Assembly (NCBI GenBank): GCA_020850535.1
Contig: JADZEM010000016.1
Location: forward strand, 1 to 64,000
From: Chloroflexota bacterium
GTDB taxonomy: Bacteria; Chloroflexota; UBA6077; JACCZL01
Reading direction: 5' to 3'
Length of the DNA: 64,000 nucleotides
Shown here: positions 36,864-45,155 of the stretch, piece after piece
Numbering within the stretch: position 1 is the first letter of the stretch
How the letters are laid out: each line of letters opens with the position of its first letter
Notes under the pieces: generated by a model
What the model was told of the DNA's origin: nothing
The model's input: only the letters and a program-made list of their open reading frames with translations
The model's database searches: none
Position numbers and translations under genes: made by a program

Positions 36864-37487
36864 ATGACTGTTGCGATCTCTGATCCCGCCTCGGCCAGCG
36901 CGGCGCTGTCGCCCGTCGTCGGCGCCGTCGATCTCGACCGGTTCCGCCGCGCCGGCCACGAGGCCGTCGTCGTGGACGTGCGGACGCCCGCCGAAGTTGA
37001 GGCTGTCCACATCCCGGGCAGCTACAACGTGCCGCTCGACCAGCTCTCCGAACACTGCGAGGAGTTCCGAGGCGTCGGCGACCCGATTGTGCTGGTCTGT
37101 CGGTCGGGCATGCGCGCCCGCCAGGCCGAGGCCGCGCTCCAGGCCGCCGGCATCGAGCGGCTGCACGTGCTGGACGGCGGCGTCCAGGCGTGGCAGCAGG
37201 CCGGGCTGCCGGTGGTGCAGGGCCGGCAGCGTTGGAGCCTCGAACGGCAGGTGCGGGCGATCGCCGGCAGCCTGGTGCTCGTCGGCGTGCTGGGCAGCCT
37301 GTTCGTCTGGCAGCCGCTGATCTACCTGGCCGGGTTCGTCGGGGCGGGGCTGCTGTTCGCCGGGGTGACGGACACCTGCATGATGGGCCTGCTGCTGCTG
37401 CGTCTCCCGATGAACCGGCAGGCGACCTGTGACGTGCCGAGCGTGCTGACCCGCCTGAAGCGGCGCGGCGGCCAGGGCGCGCCCTGA
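36864..37487 (+). CDS. Membrane rhodanese (YgaP-like)
   Basis: The protein has 207 residues. ATG 36864 is preferred, six bases after GGAGAGG; an ATG 18 bases earlier precedes that site. Residues about 15-115 are a rhodanese domain with catalytic Cys79 in VLVCRSGMRARQ and DVRTPAEVEAVHIPGS. The C-terminal part has two membrane helices around AGSLVLVGVLGSLFVW and YLAGFVGAGLLFAGV. It ends with TCMMGLLLLRLPMNR, as in YgaP/DUF2892 proteins. It probably moves sulfane sulfur at the membrane and is co-transcribed with the reductase 42 bases upstream. Confidence 0.9.
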   Translation: MTVAISDPASASAALSPVVGAVDLDRFRRAGHEAVVVDVRTPAEVEAVHIPGSYNVPLDQLSEHCEEFRGVGDPIVLVCRSGMRARQAEAALQAAGIERLHVLDGGVQAWQQAGLPVVQGRQRWSLERQVRAIAGSLVLVGVLGSLFVWQPLIYLAGFVGAGLLFAGVTDTCMMGLLLLRLPMNRQATCDVPSVLTRLKRRGGQGAP

Positions 37488-37572
37488 GGCCGGTGAGAAA
37501 GCAGCATATCGAGATCGCCCGCACCCAGGCCGGGCGCATCTGCCGGCCGGCAGGTTCTCGAATGGGGCGACA

Positions 37573-37616
37573 GGAGGTTCGGCGCGCGGCCCTGGTGGGG
37601 GCCGCACCGAACCTCC
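37573..37616. terminator. Bidirectional terminator hairpin
   Basis: Arms GGAGGTTCGG and CCGAACCTCC, extended inward by GCGGCC and GGCCGC, enclose a G-rich loop. It separates the rhodanese gene from the convergent transposase fragment. Confidence 0.6.
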
Positions 37617-37630
37617 CGCTTCGCCCGGGG

Positions 37631-37945
37631 TTACGGCTGCCCGTTCGGCGACGCGCCGTCCACTGCGGCCAGGATCTCGTGCAGGATTCCCAGCCGCTGC
37701 CAGCGGAGGTACGTCCGGTGCACGGTGCTGTCATCGCCCAGGGCGCGCGGCAGATCGTTCCACCGGCACCCGACGGTCAGCTTGTAGCGGATCGCCTCCA
37801 GGATGCGGCGCTGGTCTGAGCGCCGTCGTCCGAAGCGTGGTTGCGGATCGTGCGTGTCGATGAGCTGACGCGCCCGGTCCCAGGCAGCATCAGAGATCGA
37901 GGACGGCGCGCTCCCTCCCGGCGCGCCGCCCGGCGGCGTGGTCAT
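37631..37945 (-). pseudogene. Orphan IS5-type transposase N-terminal domain (DUF4096)
   Basis: The frame encodes 104 residues from ATG 37945, which follows a GGGGGGAG ribosome site. The helical domain ISDAAWDRARQLID, RRILEAIRYKLTVGCRWNDL and YLRWQRLGILHEIL is the DNA-binding N-terminus (DUF4096) of IS4/IS5-family transposases. The catalytic DDE domain that should follow on this strand is absent; the frame stops and a hairpin comes next. No terminal inverted repeats were found. It is either a decayed insertion sequence or a retained DNA-binding protein. The intact ribosome site slightly favours expression. Confidence 0.6.
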
Positions 37946-38498
37946 GCTTGCTCCCCCCTGAAGCGTCGCCTGCCGCTGACGCCCTCCCCAGGAACGCCCA
38001 GGCCGGCGATACTCCCACCCGGTATTCGGCGAATGGTAGCCCGTTGGCGCCGCCTTCCGCTCGGCGCCGGCATTGCAGATGCGCCACAACCGTCAGGTTA
38101 CCGTCCCGGCCTGGGGTGTTGTCATCCCCCTGGGGGCCTGTTCACCGGGATGCGGTCGTCTCCGGTCCGATTGCCCGCACGAACTCGGCGCGGACCGTTC
38201 CCACGAGCCGCCGACCGGGATCCCCAGGATCCTGGAAGATGCGCGGGTGCAGGCGTCCAGGGCGCCGGCCGACGCCCCGCCCGGAGCGCAAGCGAGTGCC
38301 CGACGAGCCTCGCACAGACTGTGGATTTCTGTCGGGCAAGCCGTGGGCGTATGGTACCCTTCGGTGCGGTCGGGATCATCCACCGGCCGCCGGATGATCC
38401 CCCAAAGGCGGTTGCGAGCAGATCGTTTCGTCGAGCAGATGCCGAGCGTGCCTGCGTGGCGGAGCCAGGCACGTCTGCGTGGCAGAAAGGAGGACGCG
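37946..38498. other. Long intergenic region
   Basis: I see no gene here; the open frames on either strand look like GC-driven chance. The clearest signal is the palindrome at 38372-38401, upstream of the small secreted protein gene. Confidence 0.45.
38372..38401. promoter_or_regulatory. Palindrome, possible operator
   Basis: Perfect 10-bp arms GGGATCATCC and GGATGATCCC are separated by ten bases. It lies about 100 bases upstream of the start at 38499. It may be a regulator site or a weak hairpin; no cognate regulator is nearby. Confidence 0.3.
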
Positions 38499-38858
38499 AT
38501 GTCGTGGCGACAGCTGCCCGCCATCACACTGATCCTCCTGGGCATCCTCCTCGCCGCCCCGCTCAGCTCGGGCGACAAGGGCCTCTGGCTCAGCGTCGCG
38601 CCGACTGCCGCCCTGCTCTCCGATGCGCCCGCCGGAGGCCTGCCGGCCGAGCACTCGACCATCCTGCCGGACGCTTCGAGCCGGTCGGCGGCGGTCGGGC
38701 GTACCGAGTCGAGCGGAGCGGGCCGCGGCCCTGACGCCGATGCCGTTGCGCCGCGGCTGCCGGCCGGCGAGCGCTGGATATCGAGCGCCGCCAGCCGCTC
38801 CGCTGAAGAGCAGCAGGCGCTCGCGGCCCCGGCCGCCCCGCGCGCACCACCCGCCTGA
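38499..38858 (+). CDS. Small exported protein, unknown
   Basis: The protein has 119 residues. ATG 38499 stands five bases after AAAGGAGG, an excellent ribosome site. One N-terminal hydrophobic segment (ITLILLGILLAAPLSSG) is either a signal peptide or an anchor. The remainder is rich in Ala, Ser and Pro with no predicted fold (TILPDASSRSAAVG, AAPAAPRAPPA at the end). I do not recognise the family. It lies upstream of secF but 250 bases apart. Confidence 0.6.
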   Translation: MSWRQLPAITLILLGILLAAPLSSGDKGLWLSVAPTAALLSDAPAGGLPAEHSTILPDASSRSAAVGRTESSGAGRGPDADAVAPRLPAGERWISSAASRSAEEQQALAAPAAPRAPPA

Positions 38859-39108
38859 GCCTGCGCCGGGCTGACGGCCGGCTCCTGCCGCCCTGCCCGG
38901 AGATTGCCCCGCCGGTGAGCCGCCGTGCTCGTCGTTGCCTGCGTGCGCTCGTTCCGTCGGGCCTGCCGGCAGCCGGCCTGGGCGGTTCCTGTCCTGACCC
39001 CCCGTAGCGCCGCTGCTCGCGCGCTGCCGACCTCGGCGTCATCGGCGTGGTGGATGGCCGCATCCTCCCACTGACGGTGCCGCCGGCCGCATCCCCTGGA
39101 GTGGCTTG

Positions 39109-40188
39109 ATGTTCGATTTCGTCGCCAGACGGCGATGGTTCTACTGGCTCTCGATCCTGATCGTGGTCCCCGGCGTTGTCTCGATGCTCCTGCCCGGCGG
39201 CTTTCGCCCCGGCATCGACTTTACCAGCGGCACCCTCTTGCAACTGCGTTTCGCCCAGGAGGTCGAGCAGGAGGCGGTGCGCCGCGCGTTCGGCGAGGCC
39301 GGCCACCCCGACGCCGTGGTGCAGCGGGCGAACGACGGCACGTTCCTGATCCGGACCCGGCCGCTTGGGCAGGTCACCGACGAGGCCGAGGGGGCCGGCC
39401 AGTCCGAGCGCACCCAACTCCTCGAGACGTTGCGCGGCAGTCTCGGCGAGGTCGAGATCCTGGCGCTGGATCAGGTGTCGCCGGTGATCGCCGAGGAGAT
39501 CGTGCGGTACTCGGGGGTGGCCGTGGCGGCGGCCTGCCTGGGCATCCTGGTCTACCTCTGGTGGGCGTTCAGGAAGGTGCCCCGCTCGATCCGCTACGGC
39601 TCGTGCGCGGTCATCGCGCTCGTCCACGACGCCGTGGCGCTGCTCGGCATCTTCTCGCTGCTGGGGCGCTTCACGACCATCGAGCTGGACGCCATGTTCA
39701 TCACGGCGGTGCTGACCACCATCGGCTTCTCGGTCCACGACACCATCGTCGTGTTCGACCGGGTCCGCGAGAACATCGTGCGGCACGCCGGCGAGTCGTT
39801 CGCCGACATCGTGAACCACAGCCTGATCCAGACGCTGGGCCGCTCGATCAACACCTCGATCACGTCGTTCCTGACGCTGCTGGCCCTGTACATCTTCGGC
39901 GGCTCGACGATTCAGAGCTTTGTGCTGGCGATCCTGATCGGCGTGGCGCTGGGCACCTACAGCTCGATCTTCAACGCCAGCCTGCTCCTGTACTCCTGGG
40001 AGACGGGCGAGCTTCGGCGGTTGCCGGCCGTGCTGTTTGGCGGTCAGGGCGCATCGCCGGATCTGGTGCTGGCGACGACCGCGCCGGCTGGCGGGTCTGA
40101 CCCTGCCGAGGCGCGCAGGCGATATGAGCCCGACGAACGTGGCACAGTGAGTGCGACAGTCCGGGGCGCTCGTGGAGCACGCAGCTGA
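39109..40188 (+). CDS. secF: Protein translocase subunit SecF
   Basis: The protein has 359 residues. ATG 39109 is preferred over TTG 39106, with GGAG seven bases upstream. It has six membrane helices. The periplasmic domain begins GGFRPGIDFTSGTLLQLRF, the SecD/F hallmark. Later signatures are TIGFSVHDTIVVFDRVREN and SINTSITSFLTLLALYIFGG. The C-terminal 50 residues are a hydrophilic tail longer than usual. SecF works with SecD to use the proton gradient to finish protein export. SecD normally sits directly upstream; here it is missing and must be encoded elsewhere. This fits the large number of exported lipoproteins only in a general way, since those use Tat. Confidence 0.92.
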   Translation: MFDFVARRRWFYWLSILIVVPGVVSMLLPGGFRPGIDFTSGTLLQLRFAQEVEQEAVRRAFGEAGHPDAVVQRANDGTFLIRTRPLGQVTDEAEGAGQSERTQLLETLRGSLGEVEILALDQVSPVIAEEIVRYSGVAVAAACLGILVYLWWAFRKVPRSIRYGSCAVIALVHDAVALLGIFSLLGRFTTIELDAMFITAVLTTIGFSVHDTIVVFDRVRENIVRHAGESFADIVNHSLIQTLGRSINTSITSFLTLLALYIFGGSTIQSFVLAILIGVALGTYSSIFNASLLLYSWETGELRRLPAVLFGGQGASPDLVLATTAPAGGSDPAEARRRYEPDERGTVSATVRGARGARS

Positions 40189-40320
40189 CCGCCGCCGCGC
40201 CGGCCGCGGCGCCGTTGACGGTCCCATGCTGCCGACGACTCGCCGGCCGGGGAGCCTGTGCTCCGCCGCGCAACTGTCCCTCGTTCGCCTCGCCATCACC
40301 TGGGAAAGGAGGCTCCGCCG

Positions 40321-42102
40321 ATGCCCCATGAGACTGCCCTGATCGCCACCATGAGTGTCGCGCTGGCGCTTGCATTTGTCTTCGGCTTCCTGGCGACACG
40401 CCTCCAGCTGCCGTCGCTCGTCGGCTACCTGCTGGCGGGCGTCGTGGTCGGGCCGTTCACGCCCGGCTTCGTGGCGGACATGTCGCTCGCGCCACAACTG
40501 GCTGAGATCGGCGTGATCCTGCTGATGTTCGGCGTCGGCATCCACTTCTCGCTGCGCGACCTGCTGGCTGTGCGCTCGGTGGCCATCCCGGGGGCGATCT
40601 TCCAGAGCACCATCGCCACGGTTCTGGCGATCCTCGTCTGCCTCTGGTGGGGCTGGGGGCTGCAGGCCGGGCTGGTGCTGGGGCTGGCGATCTCGGTGGC
40701 GAGCACGGTGGTGCTGCTGCGGGCGCTCATGGAGGGCGATCTGCTGGAGACGACGCCCGGCCGCATCGCCGTGGGCTGGCTGATCGTCGAGGATCTGCTG
40801 ACGGTGCTGGCGCTGGTGCTGTTGCCGGCGATGGCCGGCGGCGACGCGGACCACGGGCACGGCCTGAGCCTCGCCAGCATGGTGACGGACTGGCTGGGCG
40901 TCACGGGCGGGCTGGCGAGCATCGCGGTGACGGTGGCGCTGACGCTGGGGAAGGTCGTGCTGCTGGTGGCGGTGATGCTGTTCGCCGGCGCACGGGTGGT
41001 GCCCTGGCTGCTGATTCAGGTCTCGCGGACCGGCTCGCGGGAGTTGTTCATCCTGGCGGTGCTGGCGGTGGCGTTCGGCATCGCGTTCGGGTCGGCCACC
41101 ATCTTCGGGGTGTCGTTCGCACTGGGGGCGTTCCTGGCCGGGCTGGTGGTCGGCGAATCGGACCTGAGCCACCAGGCGGCCGAGGACGCGCTGCCCCTGC
41201 GTGACGCCTTCGCGGTGCTGTTCTTCGTGTCGGTGGGGATGCTGTTCGACCCGTCGATCCTCTGGACAAGCCCGCTGCACGTGCTGGCGGTGGTGGGGAT
41301 CATCGTGGTGGCGAAGCCGCTGGCGGCGTTCCTGCTGGTGGTGGCGTTGCGGCGGCCGGCCCGGACCGGGCTGGTGGTGGCGGCCGGGCTGGCGCAGATC
41401 GGCGAGTTCTCGTTCATCCTGGCGGAGCTGGGTCGCTCGCTGGGGATGCTGCCGACCGAGGGGTACGGGCTGGTCCTGGCGGGAGCCATTGTCTCGATCA
41501 CGCTCAACCCGGCCATCTTCGCGACGGTCCGGCCGATTGAGCGCTGGCTGGACCGCTGGAGCGGTCGCGCGGACGCCGAGCCGTTGGCAGTCGCGGAGCC
41601 GCATGTCGCTCCACGCCGCGATCACGCGGTGCTGTGCGGCTACGGTCGGGTGGGGCGGTTGCTGAGCGCGGCCCTCGAGCTTGAGGATGTGCCGCTGCTG
41701 GTGGTAGATCAGGATTGGGGGCTGATCGACGAGCTCCAGGCGCGCGGGGTGGACGCCTTGCGGGCGGACGTGGCCGACCACGGGGCCTTGAAGCAGATGC
41801 ACCTGGAGCGGGCGCGCGTGCTGGTGGTGGCGATGTCCGATCCGCTGGCGACGCGGCACGTGGTGGAGTTCGCGCAGAAGCACGCGCCGGGGCTGCCCAT
41901 CGTGGCGCGCACGCACAGCGAGGCCGAGCGCCAGTACCTGACGCAGCAGGGGGTGGACGCGATCCTCGGAGAGCAGGAGCTGGCGCTGGCAATGAATCGT
42001 CAGGCGTTGGAGCTGCTGGGGTGCGCCGTGCCGCTGGAGCGCCGGCCGGCCATCGGGAGTGGCGAGCCGCTGTCGGAAGGGGCGGCAGCGGGCGCAGCAT
42101 AG
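40321..42102 (+). CDS. CPA2 cation:proton antiporter with TrkA-N domain
   Basis: The protein has 593 residues. ATG 40321 follows AAAGGAGG. Residues 1 to about 390 are a 12-13 helix antiporter domain: RLQLPSLVGYLLAGVVVGPF, EIGVILLMFGVGIHFSL, GLAISVASTVVLLRALME and FGVSFALGAFLAGLVVGES. Residues about 430-570 form a Rossmann regulatory domain (AVLCGYGRVGRLLSAAL; LLVVDQDWGLIDELQARG), as in KefB/KefC/YbaL proteins, which bind NAD(H) and gate K+/H+ exchange. No KefF/KefG partner is nearby. A 21-bp duplication spans its stop codon. Confidence 0.9.
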   Translation: MPHETALIATMSVALALAFVFGFLATRLQLPSLVGYLLAGVVVGPFTPGFVADMSLAPQLAEIGVILLMFGVGIHFSLRDLLAVRSVAIPGAIFQSTIATVLAILVCLWWGWGLQAGLVLGLAISVASTVVLLRALMEGDLLETTPGRIAVGWLIVEDLLTVLALVLLPAMAGGDADHGHGLSLASMVTDWLGVTGGLASIAVTVALTLGKVVLLVAVMLFAGARVVPWLLIQVSRTGSRELFILAVLAVAFGIAFGSATIFGVSFALGAFLAGLVVGESDLSHQAAEDALPLRDAFAVLFFVSVGMLFDPSILWTSPLHVLAVVGIIVVAKPLAAFLLVVALRRPARTGLVVAAGLAQIGEFSFILAELGRSLGMLPTEGYGLVLAGAIVSITLNPAIFATVRPIERWLDRWSGRADAEPLAVAEPHVAPRRDHAVLCGYGRVGRLLSAALELEDVPLLVVDQDWGLIDELQARGVDALRADVADHGALKQMHLERARVLVVAMSDPLATRHVVEFAQKHAPGLPIVARTHSEAERQYLTQQGVDAILGEQELALAMNRQALELLGCAVPLERRPAIGSGEPLSEGAAAGAA

Positions 42103-42132
42103 CGTGTGCGTGGCGCAGCATAGCGTGTGCGT
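42091..42132. repeat. 21-bp direct duplication across a stop codon
   Basis: The unit beginning GGCGCAGCATAGCGTG occurs twice in succession and includes the antiporter stop codon (TAG at 42100-42102). It looks like recent slippage. Confidence 0.85.
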
Positions 42133-42170
42133 GGCGCAGGACGAGACCACGCGGGGAGATGTGTCACACG

Positions 42171-42605
42171 ATGTCGTTGGAAGCTAATAAGGCGCTGGTT
42201 CGCCGCTTCTTTTCCGAGGTGATGGACGCCGGCCGGTCCGAACTGGCGTACGATCTGTTCGCGCCCGATTGCCGCGTGCAGTATCCGCACCAGGCGGAGC
42301 CGCGCGTCGGCGTCGAGGTCACCGCCGCCGCCCTGGCCGAGGCGCGGGCCCGGCAAAGCAGCATCACCACCCACGTCGAGCTGCTGCTGGCCGAGGATGA
42401 TCTCGTTGCCACCCGCGTGCGCCACGACGCCGTCTTCAGCACGGACATCCCGAGCCGCAACGGCATCCTGAAGGCGGCTGGGCGGCCGGTGAGCTGGCTG
42501 GCCCACGTCATCTTTCGGATCCGGGACGGCCGGATCGTCGAGCAGTGGGTGCAGCGCGATGAGGCCGGCATCCTCGAGCAACTGGACGCGCTGCCACCGC
42601 CGTGA
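42171..42605 (+). CDS. SnoaL/NTF2-like ester cyclase-type protein
   Basis: The protein has 144 residues. ATG 42171 is chosen from the fold; an ATG 12 bases earlier is possible, and GGGGAG lies between the usual distances for either. The alpha+beta cone begins MSLEANKALVRRFFSEVMDAG, a standard SnoaL/ester-cyclase opening, followed by YDLFAPDCRVQYPHQAE and the C-terminal WLAHVIFRIRDGRIVEQWVQ. Family members bind polyketide-like or small hydrophobic ligands; many are not enzymes. Function cannot be assigned more closely. Confidence 0.82.
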   Translation: MSLEANKALVRRFFSEVMDAGRSELAYDLFAPDCRVQYPHQAEPRVGVEVTAAALAEARARQSSITTHVELLLAEDDLVATRVRHDAVFSTDIPSRNGILKAAGRPVSWLAHVIFRIRDGRIVEQWVQRDEAGILEQLDALPPP

Positions 42606-42606
42606 T

Positions 42607-42704
42607 GGTCGTGGGTCGTGGGTCGTGGGTCGTGGGTCGTGGGTCGTGGGTCGTGGGTCGTGGGTCGTGGGTCGTGGGTCGTGGGTCGTGGGTCGTGGGT
42701 CGTG
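42607..42704. repeat. Heptamer GGTCGTG, 14 perfect copies
   Basis: Fourteen exact tandem copies of a seven-base unit start two bases after the stop of the SnoaL-like gene. Related degenerate heptamers lie at 33338, 44983 and 56567. Its length is likely to vary between strains by slippage. Confidence 0.95.
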
Positions 42705-42737
42705 GGAATGGTGTGGTGAAAGCACGCGACTTGCAAT

Positions 42738-42982
42738 TGTCATCCTGAGCGCAGCGAAGGACCTCACCCGCTGACCGTCAACCCTCGCCTCACCCGCCGA
42801 CCGTCATCTTCCGCCTCACCCGCTGACCGTCAACCCTCGCCTCACCCGCTGACCGTCATCTTCCGCCTCACCCGCCGACCGTCATCTTCCGCCTCACCCG
42901 CTGACCGTCAACTCTCGCAACATCCGTTAACTCTCAACGCTCGCGTCAGCGGGTGAGGTCCTTCGCTGCGCTCAGGATGACA
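42738..42982. repeat. Family A palindromic element, copy 3, enlarged
   Basis: Outer arms 42738-42775 and 42945-42982 are perfect 38-bp complements. Between them the inner end of the left arm has been amplified into seven 26-bp tandem units (42762-42943, the last degenerate). The units read CCTCACCCGC, then T or C, then GACCGTCA, and end in either ACCCTCG or TCTTCCG. Confidence 0.92.
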
Positions 42983-43072
42983 TGGGGAGTTGCGTGTTTG
43001 CTGTGAGTGTGCTGACAACACGTCTGCTCGCCTGCTACCCTGGTGGCCTGATCTGCCGGCGGAGGGCACCCT

Positions 43073-44974
43073 ATGACGCAGCCACAGGCGCACCCCGACC
43101 CTGCTGTGCCCAGGTCAGCGGTCACCGCCGACCCTATCGTCGTGCAGATCGTCGAGGGGGCGCTGGCCTCCGCCGAGGCCGAGGTCGAGGCGGCCATCGA
43201 GCGTACCGCCCGCTCGCCGATGATCCGCGAGGCCCGCGACTTTCGCGGTGGCATCCACGACCGCCACTGTCGGAAGCTGACCGGCCGCTCGTACTCGGCG
43301 CTGGTGCAGCCCATCGTCCGCGACTTCCCGATTGAGATGATGCGGCCGGGCGATGTCTTCTTCCACAACGACGTCTACGGCTCCGAGGGCGGCATCGGGC
43401 ATCTGCCGGATATGTGCTGCACCGTGCCCGTCTTTCACGAGGGTGAGGTGGTGGCGTTCGTGCAGGCGTTCGGCCACCACGACGACATCGGTGGGGCGGT
43501 GCCCGGCTCGATGCCCAGTCATGGCACTTCCCACTACCAGGAAGGGCTGATCATCCCGCCGATCCGCATCTACCGGGCCGGCGAGCCGAATGACGACGTG
43601 ATCCGCCTGATGGCGCGGAACTCGCGGATGCCCGACTCCCTGCGCGGCGACCTCGACGCCGAGGTGGCGGCCTGCCGGATGGGGGCCGAGCGCATCGCCG
43701 ACCTGTTCCGGCGCTATGGGCGGGCGCAGGTGGAGGCCTGCTTCGAGGCGATCCTCCAGCGGACCACCGAGACGTTCCGACGCGAGCTGCTGAGCAAGAT
43801 CCCGGACGGCGTCTACGTCTGGGAGGACTACGCCGAGCACGACGGGGTCGATCCGCCACGGCTGCACACCCAGCGGATGACGATGACGAAGGTCTCCCAG
43901 CCGGAGCCGAAGCTGCTGATCGACTTCACGGGGACCAGCCCCCAGGCGAAGGGGCCGATCAACCACGCTGGCAACTACGCGGACGGCGTCTTCCTCAAGA
44001 AGTGGATCGCGCCGATCCTCCGCAACCTGGCGGACACCCCCGAGCGCATGGCCGAATTGGACGTGAACGAGGGGGTAGTGTCGCTGATCGAGCTGACGTT
44101 CCCGCCGCCGGGCACCCTCCTGACGCCGATCTTCCCCGCCCCGACCAACGCCCGGACGTTCGTGATCTTGCGGCTGCTCGGCATCCTGGCGGGCGTGCTG
44201 GCGAAGGCGAACGGCGGCATGATGCCGGCCGATCAGGAGACGATCCGCTACACCGGCTTCCACGGGCGGGACCATGGCGATCGGCCGTACCTGATGCGCG
44301 AGGTGCTCGGCGGCGGATCGGGCGGCCGGCCGTGGGCGGATGGCTCGGACACGGTCCACGTGGTGCCAGACTCCAAGAACCTGCCCGTCGAGTTCACCGA
44401 GACGCGTTTTCCGTTGCTGGTGGAGTCTCTCCAGCTTGCACCGGATTCTGGCGGGGCCGGCAAGCGGCGTGGCGGCCTGGGCTACCGCAAGGAGATCCGC
44501 CCCACGCTGGATGCCTATTTTCTGTCCGTGGCCGACCGCTCGATTCTCGGGTGCTGGGGCCTGAAGGGCGGCAAGGCGGGCCGGCCGTTCCGCGTGACCG
44601 TCGATCCGGGCGGCCCGAACGAGCGGCAGCTTGAAGGGCTGGTGGACGACGAGCCGGTCCCAGCCGGGACGCTGGTGCGGATCGACACGACGGGCGGCGG
44701 CGGCTGGGGCGACCCGCTGGAGCGCGAGCCGGAGCGGGTCGCATTGGATGTGACGCAGGGGAAGGTGACCGCCGAGGCTGCCCGCGCCGAGTACGGGGTG
44801 GTGGTCGAGACGGCGGCGGACGGCCTCTCAGGAGTTGACGTTGCCGCGACGGCCGCCCTGCGTGCGGACATGGTGGCGGCGCGCGATCCTGGCCCGCTCC
44901 CCCTCTTCGACCGTGGCCCTGGCTACCGGCTGCTCAGCGGCAAGCTGCAGGCGGATGTGGATGGCGGGTTGTAG
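43073..44974 (+). CDS. Hydantoinase B/oxoprolinase family protein
   Basis: The protein has 633 residues. The ATG lies seven bases after GGAGGG. It matches the HyuB (N-methylhydantoinase B) subunit: DPIVVQIVEGALASAEAEVE, MMRPGDVFFHNDVYGSEGGI, MPSHGTSHYQEGLIIPP, and the later INHAGNYADGVFLKKWI. A Gly-rich C-terminal GGWGDPLEREPERV completes the family pattern. HyuB normally needs HyuA for ATP-dependent opening of hydantoin, oxoproline or, in acetone carboxylase relatives, for carboxylation. No HyuA gene is in the window. The DUF3891 gene downstream is separated by 180 bases. Confidence 0.88.
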   Translation: MTQPQAHPDPAVPRSAVTADPIVVQIVEGALASAEAEVEAAIERTARSPMIREARDFRGGIHDRHCRKLTGRSYSALVQPIVRDFPIEMMRPGDVFFHNDVYGSEGGIGHLPDMCCTVPVFHEGEVVAFVQAFGHHDDIGGAVPGSMPSHGTSHYQEGLIIPPIRIYRAGEPNDDVIRLMARNSRMPDSLRGDLDAEVAACRMGAERIADLFRRYGRAQVEACFEAILQRTTETFRRELLSKIPDGVYVWEDYAEHDGVDPPRLHTQRMTMTKVSQPEPKLLIDFTGTSPQAKGPINHAGNYADGVFLKKWIAPILRNLADTPERMAELDVNEGVVSLIELTFPPPGTLLTPIFPAPTNARTFVILRLLGILAGVLAKANGGMMPADQETIRYTGFHGRDHGDRPYLMREVLGGGSGGRPWADGSDTVHVVPDSKNLPVEFTETRFPLLVESLQLAPDSGGAGKRRGGLGYRKEIRPTLDAYFLSVADRSILGCWGLKGGKAGRPFRVTVDPGGPNERQLEGLVDDEPVPAGTLVRIDTTGGGGWGDPLEREPERVALDVTQGKVTAEAARAEYGVVVETAADGLSGVDVAATAALRADMVAARDPGPLPLFDRGPGYRLLSGKLQADVDGGL

Positions 44975-44982
44975 AGCGAGGG

Positions 44983-45028
44983 TCGTGGATGGCGGGGCGC
45001 GGATCGAGGGGTGCGGATCGTGGGACCG
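44983..45028. repeat. Degenerate heptamer-type repeat
   Basis: GGGTCGTGGATGG, GCGGATCGAGG and GCGGATCGTGG follow a seven-base rhythm, like the perfect heptamers at 42607. The run is short and diverged. Confidence 0.5.
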
Positions 45029-45155
45029 AAGAGGATCGCGCCTGGTGGCCGAATTGCAGTAGCCTGATTCTGGTGACCGGGCACGACGCGGTGTCGGGTT
45101 GGCGTCCCCCATAGCCCAACGCCGACGATCCTCGACCCCACCGGAGGTGGATCTC

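Noticed and set aside
38590-42150. A very long open frame (over 1100 codons) on the minus strand opposite secF and the antiporter gene
   Set aside because: It is rich in Arg, His, Gln and Pro with no domain, as expected opposite GC-rich genes. The plus strand holds two clear families with ribosome sites.
42607-42704. Coding sequence for a Gly/Ser/Trp/Val repeat peptide
   Set aside because: The heptamer keeps frames open by chance in all phases; there is no start signal and the same unit occurs in other gaps.
42762-42943. A CRISPR array
   Set aside because: The 26-bp units abut directly with no unique spacers, no cas genes are near, and the array lies inside a palindromic element.
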